Origin: Dyella sp. SG609
GTDB lineage: Bacteria; Pseudomonadota; Gammaproteobacteria; Xanthomonadales; Rhodanobacteraceae
Assembly (NCBI RefSeq): GCF_012275375.1
Contig: NZ_JAAZQJ010000013.1
Coordinates: 1 to 64,000, forward strand
DNA length: 64,000 nucleotides
Reading direction: 5' to 3'
Within the stretch, counting starts at the first letter, position 1. Every line of letters starts with the position of its first letter. The notes under the pieces are model-generated. The model was not told the DNA's origin. It did not search any database and worked only from the letters and a program-made list of their open reading frames with translations. Position numbers and translations under genes: made by a program. Shown here one piece after another: positions 1 to 8,236 of this stretch.

Positions 1-38
1 TCAGCCTTGAACTCGTCGGTGAAACGTTTGCTGGTCAT
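1..38 (-). mobile_element. IS3-family transposase OrfA, N-terminus only (cut by window edge)
   Basis: Reading leftward from an ATG at 36-38, the first 12 codons give MTSKRFTDEFKA, the typical opening of IS3-family OrfA proteins (helix-turn-helix subunit of the OrfAB transposase). A Shine-Dalgarno GGAGGA lies just upstream (revcomp of 41-46). The rest of the element lies outside the window. The presumed outer end of the element is near 95, and 57-76 is a small inverted repeat (TAGACAC/GTGTCTA) in the leader. It separates this gene from the GFA remnant that follows. Confidence 0.75.
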
Positions 39-95
39 AGATCCTCCGATCCTCAATAGACACTATCAGGTGTCTACGGAATCGGGGGCGTACCA

Positions 96-257
96 GTGCG
101 ATGCAAGATCTGCGGTATCGCCACTCACTGGGAGCCGATTGAGCTCAAGCCAGGCGCTCGCCACGGCGTCAATCTGCGGAATTTTGAACCCGCGCTGCTG
201 GAGTCGGTGGTTGTCAGGCGCTTCGATGGGGCGGACACCTGGGAATTTCTGGATTGA
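96..257 (+). pseudogene. GFA-domain protein, C-terminal remnant interrupted by the IS element
   Basis: An open frame without a start runs from the presumed IS end to a TGA at 255-257 and encodes about 53 residues. It includes a CxxC pair (C-K-I-C), the segment GIATHWEP and the ending RRFDGADTWEFLD. This matches the C-terminal half of GFA/CENP-V-type proteins, zinc proteins that include glutathione-dependent formaldehyde-activating enzyme. The N-terminal half is absent here, consistent with disruption by the adjacent IS3-like element; the other half may lie on its far side. Non-functional as it stands. Confidence 0.7.
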
Positions 258-323
258 GCATTGCTGCTTTTTTTGCACGGCGCAGTAGAAATCCCTGGAT
301 CGCGCTTTTCTGACAATGTGGTC

Positions 324-598
324 AGGTGGCGGTAGCCGGATGAGGTTTCGAGCGGAGCGGTGTGCGTCACTCTTGCGCTCCGGCCGTACCCTCACCCCAA
401 CCCCTCTCCCGGAGGGAGAGGGGCTTAGCGTCGAGGCACTACCGGCGCCGCGATATTCCTCAACACTCAAGTTGAAGCCCTTCTCCCCCCGGGAGAAGGT
501 GGCGGCAGCCGGATGAGGGTTCGGGCGGAGCGGTGTGCATCACTCTTGCGCTTCGCCCGTACCCTCACCCCAACCCCTCTCCCATTGGGAGAGGGGCT
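324..598. repeat. Tandem composite REP-like intergenic repeat (about 1.6 units of 173 bp)
   Basis: Two copies of a roughly 173-bp unit lie head to tail, starting at 324 and 497. Each contains AGGTGGCGG, a stretch ending TCACTCTTGCGCT, then CCCTCACCCC and a short palindrome of the CTCTCCC-n-GGGAGAGGGG type. A second tandem copy occurs at 22.7-23.1 kb and single halves at 30.5 and 41.4 kb. No protein-coding signal is convincing. It fills the space between the GFA remnant and the next gene. Confidence 0.8.
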
Positions 599-605
599 AA
601 AAGCT

Positions 606-2249
606 CTACGGCGCCAACACCCAACTCACCTGCCCCACATCCGGCGGCAGCGGCAGCCATGGCCCCAGGGCCTGATAACCGTACTGGTACGCCACACCAT
701 CCCGCATCCCAAACGAATGCATCGGCCCCGCCTGGCAAATCACATCACGCTTCGGCAATACCCCAGTATTCAAATACCCGAACTCCGCCGCCACCACACA
801 CGCGTTGTCATCGAAAATCGCCCCATGCGTGGCCGTGTTATCGATAAACACCATCGGCGCCGCATTCCCATTCCACAGCCGATCCACCAGCGCCTCCCCA
901 TACGGCGTCGACGGATCGAACTCCCCCTGCACCATCAACCCATGCACCTTCGTCCGCAGTTCCAGCAGCGGGTCGATGGCCGGTGCCCAGGGCCATCCTT
1001 GGCACTGGTCCTCCATGGTCGACGCGCCTACCCCCCAGTATTTATGCGTATCAGCGATCTTGCGGGCCATGCTGCGGCGGTCGGTGGAACCGGAATCGTT
1101 GCACTGCAGGGCGGCGCTCATCGGGTTGAAGCTGGGTAGCACGCGCAGGTCGGCGTAAGTCATGGAGGCGATCTGTTCGGCCGTGGCGATATGCGCCGGG
1201 TCGCCGTCCAGCGCATCGGACATCGCGCTCAGCGAAGGCGCCACCAGCAGGTCCCAGAAGATCCACATGGCCGTGCCATCCAGCGCGCCCAGCGCCTGGT
1301 CCGGCGTGACGCTGCCCATGCGGTGCTGCGAGGTGGCTTGGTAGATGCGCTGGAAAGTGGTCATCACCTGCTGCGGCGTGGTGCCCATGTGGAACTGGTC
1401 GTTGTGCCGCGCCATAAAAGGGATAAAGGCCTGCTGCAGATTGAGCTGGTCCATCGACATGCGCTGCAGCGCCTGCTGCTGCCAGTCCAGGTGCGACCAG
1501 TTCATATTGCTGTCGAGCACCACGCGCTCGAACTTGTCGGGAAACATGCGGCTGGCATACGCCATCAGGCCGGTGCCGCTGGACACGGCGAACAGGTCCG
1601 CATGCTGGAAACCCAGAATGGCCCGCACCAGGTTCAAGTCGCGCACGTGGTTGGGCGTGGTGATGCCCTTGAGGAAAGCCCCGTGCTGCTGCAGGCACGC
1701 GCGCATCGAGCGGTTCCACCAATCCTGCTGCGCCTGCAGGCTGGCGGGCGTGGGGTTGCGGCTGTCGCCGTCCATGAAGTTCTCGGCGCCGCTGCGCGGG
1801 GCGTAGTCGCAACTCACCTGGGTGCCCAGGCCGTCGGTCACGCCGCGCAAGTCGACGCCAACCACCAGGTGGTCAACCTGAAGTTGCGGTTGCCATTGCT
1901 CGAACATCTCTGCCATGGACGCGCTGGAGTTATCCGGCCCGCCGCCGTTCACCAGCAGCAGGCGGGAATACGCCGGCGGGTTGAGCGGCTTGGAAATGCC
2001 GATGGTGATGTCGCCCTGGCTCGGGTCGGCCCAATCCTGCGGCACCGTGACCAGCGCGCACTGGATGGTGCTGCCGTCGGTAAACAGCGAAGGCGGGCAA
2101 GCGCCCCAGCTCACCGGCTGCTGGTAGTACCTGGCGTAGGCCGGGTCGCCGCTGTGGTCGTCGATGCCGTGCGCGCTGGCCAGCCCCGGACACAGCACGC
2201 AACCGATCAGCACCGCCAGCTTGCGCATAGACAAGGTAAAACGCTTCAT
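606..2249 (-). CDS. Secreted alpha/beta-hydrolase, S33 tripeptidyl-aminopeptidase-like
   Basis: 547 residues, with an N-terminal signal peptide (MKRFTLSMRK then a hydrophobic stretch ending ASA). It has the layout of bacterial tripeptidyl aminopeptidases (S33): an oxyanion region LLVNGGGPD, a nucleophile elbow AVSSGTG, a VLDSNM segment, an acid in GEFDPSTP and a catalytic His in ATHG near the C-terminus. The usual G at the first elbow position is Ala. Expected to cleave peptides or esters outside the cytoplasm. GAGGAAG lies 8 nt upstream of the ATG. It is divergent from the MocR regulator, with 324 bp between them. Substrate is unknown. Confidence 0.8.
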   Translation of the reverse strand: MKRFTLSMRKLAVLIGCVLCPGLASAHGIDDHSGDPAYARYYQQPVSWGACPPSLFTDGSTIQCALVTVPQDWADPSQGDITIGISKPLNPPAYSRLLLVNGGGPDNSSASMAEMFEQWQPQLQVDHLVVGVDLRGVTDGLGTQVSCDYAPRSGAENFMDGDSRNPTPASLQAQQDWWNRSMRACLQQHGAFLKGITTPNHVRDLNLVRAILGFQHADLFAVSSGTGLMAYASRMFPDKFERVVLDSNMNWSHLDWQQQALQRMSMDQLNLQQAFIPFMARHNDQFHMGTTPQQVMTTFQRIYQATSQHRMGSVTPDQALGALDGTAMWIFWDLLVAPSLSAMSDALDGDPAHIATAEQIASMTYADLRVLPSFNPMSAALQCNDSGSTDRRSMARKIADTHKYWGVGASTMEDQCQGWPWAPAIDPLLELRTKVHGLMVQGEFDPSTPYGEALVDRLWNGNAAPMVFIDNTATHGAIFDDNACVVAAEFGYLNTGVLPKRDVICQAGPMHSFGMRDGVAYQYGYQALGPWLPLPPDVGQVSWVLAP

Positions 2250-2573
2250 ACCGATGCTTCCTCGATTAAGTCATGACATGCCGGACACGTGCGCACCGCC
2301 GTGGCATCCGCCGCAGCCGCCGGCCTCCCCAAAGACCAGGCACGGGCAAATCGCGAGCGCACCGCGCCGCCAGGCCGTGGCCCGGTGTCGTAAGTAGCGA
2401 TAAGTTGCGATTCCCCCGTTGGGCTGCCCGATGCGGGCGGTGGCGGCGGCGCGCCTGCGAGGGGCGTCCTGCCAGCCGTGGCATGATCATTCTTCACGGC
2501 GGGCGGGGTCGTAAATGACCGGTCGCGCGCTTTTTCGATATGACCACTTGCAGCCGCCGCGGAGCGCTTAAAG
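2250..2573. promoter_or_regulatory. Divergent promoter region, S33 hydrolase / MocR regulator
   Basis: This 324-bp gap between two divergently transcribed genes must hold both promoters. The segment around 2390-2415 carries a near direct repeat (GTAGCGATAA and GTTGCGAT), which could be a MocR-type direct-repeat operator. No consensus -35/-10 pair was clear enough to name. Confidence 0.35.
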
Positions 2574-4052
2574 ATGGCCAACAGGCGGCAGCACGACGAA
2601 CCGATGTACGCCCAGTTCGCCGATGCCATCCGGCGGGATATCGACTCGGGCCGCTTCCAGCCGGGCGCCCGCCTGCCCGGCAGCCGCTCGATGGCCGTGG
2701 CCCTGGGGGTTTCCCGCACCGTGGTGCTGATGGCCTACGACCAGCTGGAAAGCGAGGGTTATCTGGAATCGCGCTCGGGCAGCGGCACCTATGTGTGCGT
2801 GCGCGCCGCCGGCGTGCCCGCGGGCGGCGCGCCGGTGGAGGCACAGGTGGAAGCGCCGCCAGCGCCGCGGCTGTCCCGCCTGGCCCGGCGCGCCGCACTG
2901 CCTGCCGTGCCCGAGGCGCAAACGCCTGCCTTCGACGGCGACGTCATCGACCTTGCGCAACCGCGCGTGAAGTCCGACCCGCGCAGCCTCAAGGCCTGGA
3001 TGCAGAACCTGACGGCGCTGCTGCGCAGCCGCGACGCGCCGGACTTCCCCGAGCTGCAAGGCGCCATCGCCCTGCGCAAGGCCGTGGCCGGGTACTTAAG
3101 TGTGGAACGCGGCATCGAGGTGGACCCGGACGACATCCTGATCGTCAGCGGCGCCCAGCAGGCCCGCGACCTGATCGCCCGCGTGCTGCTCGACGAAGGC
3201 GACGCCGTAGGCGTGGAGGAACCCTGCCACTGGAGCGTGCGCCACACCTACGAGGCGATGGGCGCGCGCATCGTGCCGTGCCAGGTGGGGCCGCAGGGCA
3301 TGGATATCGAGCGGCATGCGGCGGCGCTGGATGGCGTGCGGCTGGTGAACGTGGCGCCGTCGTTCCAGTTTCCCACCGGCGTGGTGATGTCGGAGGAGCG
3401 GCGCAGGGCCTTGCTGCAATGGGCGTATGCGCACGATGCGTGCCTGGTGGAGGACGATTTCGATTGCGAGCACCGGTTCGGGGTGCGCACCTGCCCCACG
3501 CTGTGGTCGCTGGATCGCCATGGGCGGGTGATTCATGTGAGCAGCTTTGCGCGCTCGATGTTTCCGGCCTTGCAGCTGGGCTACATGCTGGTGCCGCGGG
3601 GGTTGCGGGAGCGGTTTCTGGCGGTGAAGTGGCTGGCGGACCGGGGGAGTATTTCGCTGCAGCAGCATGTGCTGGCGATGTGTATCGGGAGTGGGCAGTA
3701 CTTGAGGGATTTGCGGAGGATTGCGCATCGGTTGGCGCCGAGGCATCGGGCGTTGCTTGGGGCGCTGCAAGGGAGGCTTGGGGAAGAGATGGAGGTGATG
3801 GGGTCGGTGGCGGGGGGATCGTTGTTTTTACGACTGCCGCGATTGGCCCGTGGTGCGACAGAGGCATTGGTGACAGAAGCGTTGGCACGTGGAGTGCGTA
3901 TTCGTTCTGCGGAGCGCTTCCATCAAACTTTGCCTGAGCATGTGACATTAGTGCTTAGCTATGCCGGGGTATCGGAGGCTAACCTCAAGCGGGCCGGAGG
4001 TCGGCTCGCCGAGGCCTATATGAAGGTCAGGGGGATGCATGAAGTGCGATAA
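2574..4052 (+). CDS. MocR-family (GntR-HTH / aminotransferase-like) regulator with Lys to Arg at the PLP site
   Basis: 492 residues. Residues about 10-75 form a GntR winged helix (LPGSRSMAVALGVSRTVV), followed by a fold-type I aminotransferase-like domain with VEDDFDCEHRF and the SFQFPTGV segment typical of MocR/PdxR proteins. These regulators normally bind PLP through a Lys in a SFSK-like motif. Here the aligned motif is SFARSMFP, with Arg327 (codon CGC at 3552-3554) in place of the Lys, so an internal aldimine cannot form. It may sense another ligand or bind PLP non-covalently. The likely target is the divergent S33 gene or itself. Confidence 0.85.
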   Translation: MANRRQHDEPMYAQFADAIRRDIDSGRFQPGARLPGSRSMAVALGVSRTVVLMAYDQLESEGYLESRSGSGTYVCVRAAGVPAGGAPVEAQVEAPPAPRLSRLARRAALPAVPEAQTPAFDGDVIDLAQPRVKSDPRSLKAWMQNLTALLRSRDAPDFPELQGAIALRKAVAGYLSVERGIEVDPDDILIVSGAQQARDLIARVLLDEGDAVGVEEPCHWSVRHTYEAMGARIVPCQVGPQGMDIERHAAALDGVRLVNVAPSFQFPTGVVMSEERRRALLQWAYAHDACLVEDDFDCEHRFGVRTCPTLWSLDRHGRVIHVSSFARSMFPALQLGYMLVPRGLRERFLAVKWLADRGSISLQQHVLAMCIGSGQYLRDLRRIAHRLAPRHRALLGALQGRLGEEMEVMGSVAGGSLFLRLPRLARGATEALVTEALARGVRIRSAERFHQTLPEHVTLVLSYAGVSEANLKRAGGRLAEAYMKVRGMHEVR

Positions 4053-4422
4053 GTGCGATGCCCAGAGTTGGCGCGTCACGGAAAAGCTCGGATCCATCGA
4101 AGCCTGGGAGTGCGATCAATGCGGCAACCAGATTTCCGTCCATGTGAACGATCCGGGCATCGGGGATTCCGTCTCCAAAGACTTCCTTCATACGCCCGAA
4201 CTGAAAGGCGCTTGGTTGACGAAGCCATCCAAAGAAAGGGTGCAACGAGCAGAAGCTCTATTGCCAATGATCGAGCGGCTTTCCCCCACGCAACATCTCC
4301 GGCGTTATGTCGATAAGGCCAGTTTCTCGCTAGGCCGGATCAATGCCGCCGATCACCATGAGTTGGAGCGCGAGCTTCGCGATATAGGAATAGGCATCTT
4401 GGATTCCAAGATGCATCCATAG
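4039..4422 (+). CDS. Small zinc-ribbon hypothetical protein
   Basis: 127 residues. Two CxxC pairs (C3/C6 and C25/C28) near the N-terminus look like a zinc ribbon; the rest is helical and charged, without a recognised domain. The start overlaps the end of the MocR gene by 14 bp and has AGGGGG upstream, suggesting translational coupling. Function unknown; it could be a small partner or nucleic-acid-binding protein. Confidence 0.6.
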   Translation: MKCDKCDAQSWRVTEKLGSIEAWECDQCGNQISVHVNDPGIGDSVSKDFLHTPELKGAWLTKPSKERVQRAEALLPMIERLSPTQHLRRYVDKASFSLGRINAADHHELERELRDIGIGILDSKMHP

Positions 4423-4530
4423 ACGTAAAGAAACAACACAACTTCCGAGTGACTGGGAATGAATTAGCACGTGGACGCTTCACTTCAGTAATGCCTTGAG
4501 ATTCACCTCCACCCACGATCTATTGCTCCG

Positions 4531-5229
4531 ATGGGTCCCCAGTCGGCGTACGACGTCAATGTCGAGGATAAAGATATCGGTCAGACGGCACTGAGCGGCC
4601 TGATCTCTTCGGCGCCGTGGGGCACTTCCATATCGAACGGTGCGATGGATGGTGTGCAGAACATCCTCAAAGGCATCATCCCCCTGGGCGGCCGCTTGCT
4701 TGGCTACCTGACAAACCATGTAGCCAATGGCGGCATAGTCACCGTCGTGGGGCACAGCCTCGGCGGAGCCCTGGCCTCGGTTCTGTCGCTTTATCTGAAG
4801 GCGGAGCTGCCATCGGCGACCGTGGGCTGCTTTACGTTTGCCGCGCCGACGGCGGGAAACGAGCAGTTCGCCGATTACTTCAACAAGAGCATGAAGGGGC
4901 TTTCAACCAGAGTCTTCAACACCAAGGACATGGTGCCGGACGCTTGGAGCGCCAGCACCATCAAGAACATCCTGAATATCTACGAGCCTGATATCGACAC
5001 GCCACAGAGCATCCAGGATGGCATCAACAAAAACTACGGGTTTCTGCAGTTCTTGAACTATCAGCAGCCGAGCGAAGGGCAAGATCAGCACACCGGGACG
5101 ACCAACAAGGGGCTGATTCAGCACGATGGTAATGACTTTGATCGGCAGGTTGGCTATCAGCACATTGGGGCTTACATGGCGTTGCTGGGCATGGCGAAGG
5201 GGGATGTTTGGTTGCCGCCTGGCTCGTGA
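4531..5229 (+). pseudogene. Lipase class 3-like protein lacking its N-terminal part
   Basis: 232 residues from ATG. The nucleophile elbow GHSLGGALAS and the following FAAPTAGN segment are typical of class 3 lipases. The region that normally precedes the elbow, including the conserved RGT strand, is missing or degraded: the frame is closed by a TAA at 4489-4491, and no ribosome binding site precedes the ATG. The Asp region (NTKDMVPDAW) and a C-terminal His (YQHIGAY) remain. It is most simply a 5'-truncated gene, although a short functional hydrolase cannot be excluded. Confidence 0.55.
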
Positions 5230-5589
5230 CGCAATGAATGGTTTATTGCTAAGCAAGGCATAGAAATCGAGGAGGATTCCCTTGTGATCTGGTCACCAAG
5301 GGGCGACGGCGTCTTGCGACATTTAAGGCAGCCGAAACTGACATCCTCTGAGCTAGTTAAACTGCCTCCGACCTTCTAGCGAGGGTCCACCTCGCTAAAA
5401 GGAAACGCCCCCAGCGTTCGCCGCCCCGGCTTTTCGCGGCCTCGCCGTTCAAGCACTCAAGGCTCGTCAGGGTGAATTGAGCCCGCCTCTATGGACCGTG
5501 TTTTCAGTTCCGCAAATGGCTCAGGCTGGTATCTTCGAGGCAACTTTAGCTACATTAAGATCTTAGCCCGAAACCTAAAATCCATTCGC
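5230..5589. other. 360-bp gap without a convincing gene
   Basis: This stretch marks the change from GC-rich to more AT-rich DNA. It contains a hairpin (AGCGAGG-GTCCA-CCTCGCT, 5378-5396) and a 31-codon GTG frame at 5284-5379 preceded by GAGGAGG, too short to call. It could be a junction of the following island. Confidence 0.4.
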
Positions 5590-5802
5590 TCAGCAGTGCT
5601 CAGTTACTTCGTAAACGGTCTTCGGATTTCCATTCCATATATCCAGCAACTTCTGAGCAAATGCGTCCAGAAGTCTACTTTGTTCGACGTCGTATCCCTG
5701 TGCGTCTTCATCATCTTCCAGAGCAATGGAAAGCCCCCGGAGTGCCCCCGCCACAGTTAACAATTCGTCACCAGTAAAGAAAAAACCAATCTTGTTCGCC
5801 AT
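5590..5802 (-). CDS. Hypothetical small acidic protein
   Basis: 70 residues, starting MANKIGFFFTGDELLTVAGA. AGGAG lies 6 nt upstream of the ATG (revcomp around 5808-5812). No domain was recognised. The composition is acidic with alternating hydrophobic residues, suggesting a small helical cytoplasmic protein. It lies just downstream of the ADP-ribosylglycohydrolase gene on the same strand, 56 bp apart, so it may be the last gene of that defence-like operon. Confidence 0.6.
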   Translation of the reverse strand: MANKIGFFFTGDELLTVAGALRGLSIALEDDEDAQGYDVEQSRLLDAFAQKLLDIWNGNPKTVYEVTEHC

Positions 5803-5858
5803 ACCACTCCTAGGCTCTAGTCACTACCTGTAACTGCAACGTTGTAACGCGTCGCTAC

Positions 5859-7577
5859 CTATCTCTTTCGCCCTCGAGCCAGCTTCGCCTTTGCAATAAT
5901 AGATGCAAAGGCAACGGCGCTTTCGATTGATCCGCCCGAGTCAATGCAGCGATTTAAGTATTTCCCAAGCTCTCTGTCATCAAACTTGCTATTAATAACA
6001 ATCTCCGTCCAGCGATCGATACTCTCTTCGGCACTCTCTTTGGGAGGTGGTTCAAGTGGCGCAAGATCGAAGGGAAGACCCGGAGCATCGATGGCTATCG
6101 GATTCAAATGTTGATGCACCGCTTTCGGCTCTTTTGTAGACGAACTAGAGACATCAACACTGGAACCACGCCCCGGCATTTGGCTTCGCGCAATCTTTTT
6201 GCTCAGTACTTTCTTTCGCTTGGCCAGGACCGTCTGACCGAAAGCAAGCATCAACCATTGCCAGATGCCGTCCGCACCCACGTACTCATCTGAAATAGGC
6301 TGCGCAGTACCAAGGCCTGCCAGTGCAAGTTGATCTTGGTACTGGCCAACGACACTCGCTTGAGTAGACGGAGCATGCCAAGTGGACAAGTCCGGGTATT
6401 TAAATGATTCTCGTAGCTCACCTCTACCGATTGCAGCCAAACGCTCAGCGTCATACAACAGGTAGTCTTTATCCTGGATCACCCAGCACAAGGCCTGATC
6501 TTTAGTGGCCCCCAAGATGGCTCCAGCCATGGTGGCAATTGTGTCCGTGTCACTATCGAGCTCATTTGCCGCCAGAATAAGAGCTTCTTCGATGCCTCCG
6601 TCACGAAAAATCCACGCAAGTGCGCAAGCCGCGATCGACGTCTTTAAGCCAGAGCCGCGGTAATCAGGATTTAGGCATCCTAGTACTTCTAGCACTCGGT
6701 GATACTTAATATCTGGCTCACTGCTGTCGCTCAAAATGGCAACCACTTCATCGACATCTTTGATTGCCTCACTCCGAGCCGCTGTTACCGCGCTTTCTAA
6801 TGTGCTCCCGAATTCAATTTCCCAAGCTGAGAGCCAGAACGTTGACAACTGGGGGTCCGCCAGGATTAGTGACGGCGCTTCTGCAAACCAGTCTACATAT
6901 CGCCCCCAGTGCTCGGGAGCGAAAATTCTTCCTGTGAAAAGGGCGTCCGCCAACGCAAGCGCATGAAACATGGCTCCGAGGAAACCATGAGGATGCCCGT
7001 GCGTAATCAGCGCATTACGTAAAACATCTAGGAGAAGATCTCTTTTTGATCGGTTTGGCTGGTGGGACCAAACATGAGGCTGAATCCGCATGCAGGCGCC
7101 ATTACCGCCACCCGAAAAGTAACGAGACCCCTTAACATCATAAAAATTAGAAAACCAATTAACATTTCTCCGAGCAAGATTAGTAGCTGCCGCCTTTGTA
7201 CCTCTACCGCCGCCCAGTGCATAAGCCGGCCACACAGTGAGTTCAACCTTGGCGAAGGCTTCTGGGTCAAATTCACCATCTCCCCGGATTGACCTAGAAG
7301 TTGCGAGCCTTAGCTGCGTGTCATCAGAATACGTGCCAGCCGGAAGCGGAATTTTGGGGCCAGCTAGACCACCTACATGCCTAACCCAAGGAGCAGTTGC
7401 CGACACCCGCTCCTTGCCGATCCTCTTCTTCACAGTGTTCGGCCCATTGCTTAGCTCGGTAATCCAGCCAATGGCATCACCAGCCGCAGCCCAAAGTGCG
7501 GATGAAATGATCCTAGCTTCGAGAGCTGTACCGCCTGTTGCCGAATTCATCGCGCCTTCAACCTGCCTGCTGGTCAT
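5859..7577 (-). CDS. ADP-ribosylglycohydrolase (DraG/ARH family) with C-terminal extension
   Basis: 572 residues. The first 360 carry the ARH metal-site signatures: GDAIG (33-37), SDDTQ (84-88), a NGACMR segment near 160 and DSDTDTIATMAGA (from 341), which hold the binuclear magnesium centre that removes ADP-ribose. About 200 further residues form an unassigned extension. Its ATG overlaps the stop of the DarT-like gene (ATGA at 7574-7577), so the two are translationally coupled. The likely role, inferred from this pairing, is to reverse the modification made by the DarT-like toxin. Confidence 0.85.
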   Translation of the reverse strand: MTSRQVEGAMNSATGGTALEARIISSALWAAAGDAIGWITELSNGPNTVKKRIGKERVSATAPWVRHVGGLAGPKIPLPAGTYSDDTQLRLATSRSIRGDGEFDPEAFAKVELTVWPAYALGGGRGTKAAATNLARRNVNWFSNFYDVKGSRYFSGGGNGACMRIQPHVWSHQPNRSKRDLLLDVLRNALITHGHPHGFLGAMFHALALADALFTGRIFAPEHWGRYVDWFAEAPSLILADPQLSTFWLSAWEIEFGSTLESAVTAARSEAIKDVDEVVAILSDSSEPDIKYHRVLEVLGCLNPDYRGSGLKTSIAACALAWIFRDGGIEEALILAANELDSDTDTIATMAGAILGATKDQALCWVIQDKDYLLYDAERLAAIGRGELRESFKYPDLSTWHAPSTQASVVGQYQDQLALAGLGTAQPISDEYVGADGIWQWLMLAFGQTVLAKRKKVLSKKIARSQMPGRGSSVDVSSSSTKEPKAVHQHLNPIAIDAPGLPFDLAPLEPPPKESAEESIDRWTEIVINSKFDDRELGKYLNRCIDSGGSIESAVAFASIIAKAKLARGRKR

Positions 7578-8236
7578 CGATTGGGTATTCCTTCGAACTT
7601 GCTTGGTTCGACAACTGCATGAACATCTTTGACGTCAAATTCCTCGAGCCATCCTACGACAATGTCCTGCGCTTCGGTGTTTGCTACATAGACTTTGCGA
7701 AGATAGTCGATCGATAGACTCCGCGGATAAAGGATTTCGGCCTGCTCGCATGTTGGTAGATTGGAGGGGCGGTTCTTTCGATACACCACCCAGCTTCCCT
7801 TACAACTGATGGAAGGCTTAAAAAGCTGTTCGAAGCCAGCCTCCCCATGACCTCTCTCACAATGTTCGTAAGAATTATTAGTGGTCGCAAATCTTACGCC
7901 GTCGTGCGTAGCTATGACACTATCGAAGCTTAAGATTGTCCACCATATATCCTCGTGCAAATGCCACCGCCTCGATATAGAAAAGAACCTACTATTGACG
8001 GCGCTAATCGAGAGATTGACAAAGTCGAGCCAATGCTCCTGCTTATCAAAATAAGGCTGAGCTTCAGCTCGATATTGCGAGTTGAGATGAAGAACATGCT
8101 CAAGTAGTTTTTCTTTAGGCAGCTGCGCTCGGGACAGAAGCGCTCTAGCGGCAAGCGCTCCAACCAGCCCACGATTTGTAGTGAAGTGCAGAACTTCGCT
8201 GATATTTTTCCGCAGCAAAGCATCTTTCACAGTCAT
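7574..8236 (-). CDS. DarT-like (DUF4433) ADP-ribosyltransferase
   Basis: 220 residues. The N-terminal HFTT (17-20) and NLSISAVN (74-81) segments and the motif CEQAEILYP with Glu167 correspond to the DUF4433/DarT family, whose catalytic Glu lies in a QAE motif. Known DarT enzymes attach ADP-ribose from NAD to single-stranded DNA bases. The gene sits between a helicase and an ADP-ribosylglycohydrolase, overlapping each by ATGA. It is more distant from classical DarT than DarTG toxins, so target base and substrate are unproven. Confidence 0.75.
   Translation of the reverse strand: MTVKDALLRKNISEVLHFTTNRGLVGALAARALLSRAQLPKEKLLEHVLHLNSQYRAEAQPYFDKQEHWLDFVNLSISAVNSRFFSISRRWHLHEDIWWTILSFDSVIATHDGVRFATTNNSYEHCERGHGEAGFEQLFKPSISCKGSWVVYRKNRPSNLPTCEQAEILYPRSLSIDYLRKVYVANTEAQDIVVGWLEEFDVKDVHAVVEPSKFEGIPNR

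Noticed and set aside
513-1139. Long plus-strand frame across the repeat and the S33 gene
   Set aside because: Antisense shadow of the S33 gene; repeat-derived, with proline/arginine-rich translation.
5284-5379. 31-codon GTG frame preceded by GAGGAGG
   Set aside because: Too short, no recognisable product, and in a junction region; not listed as a gene.
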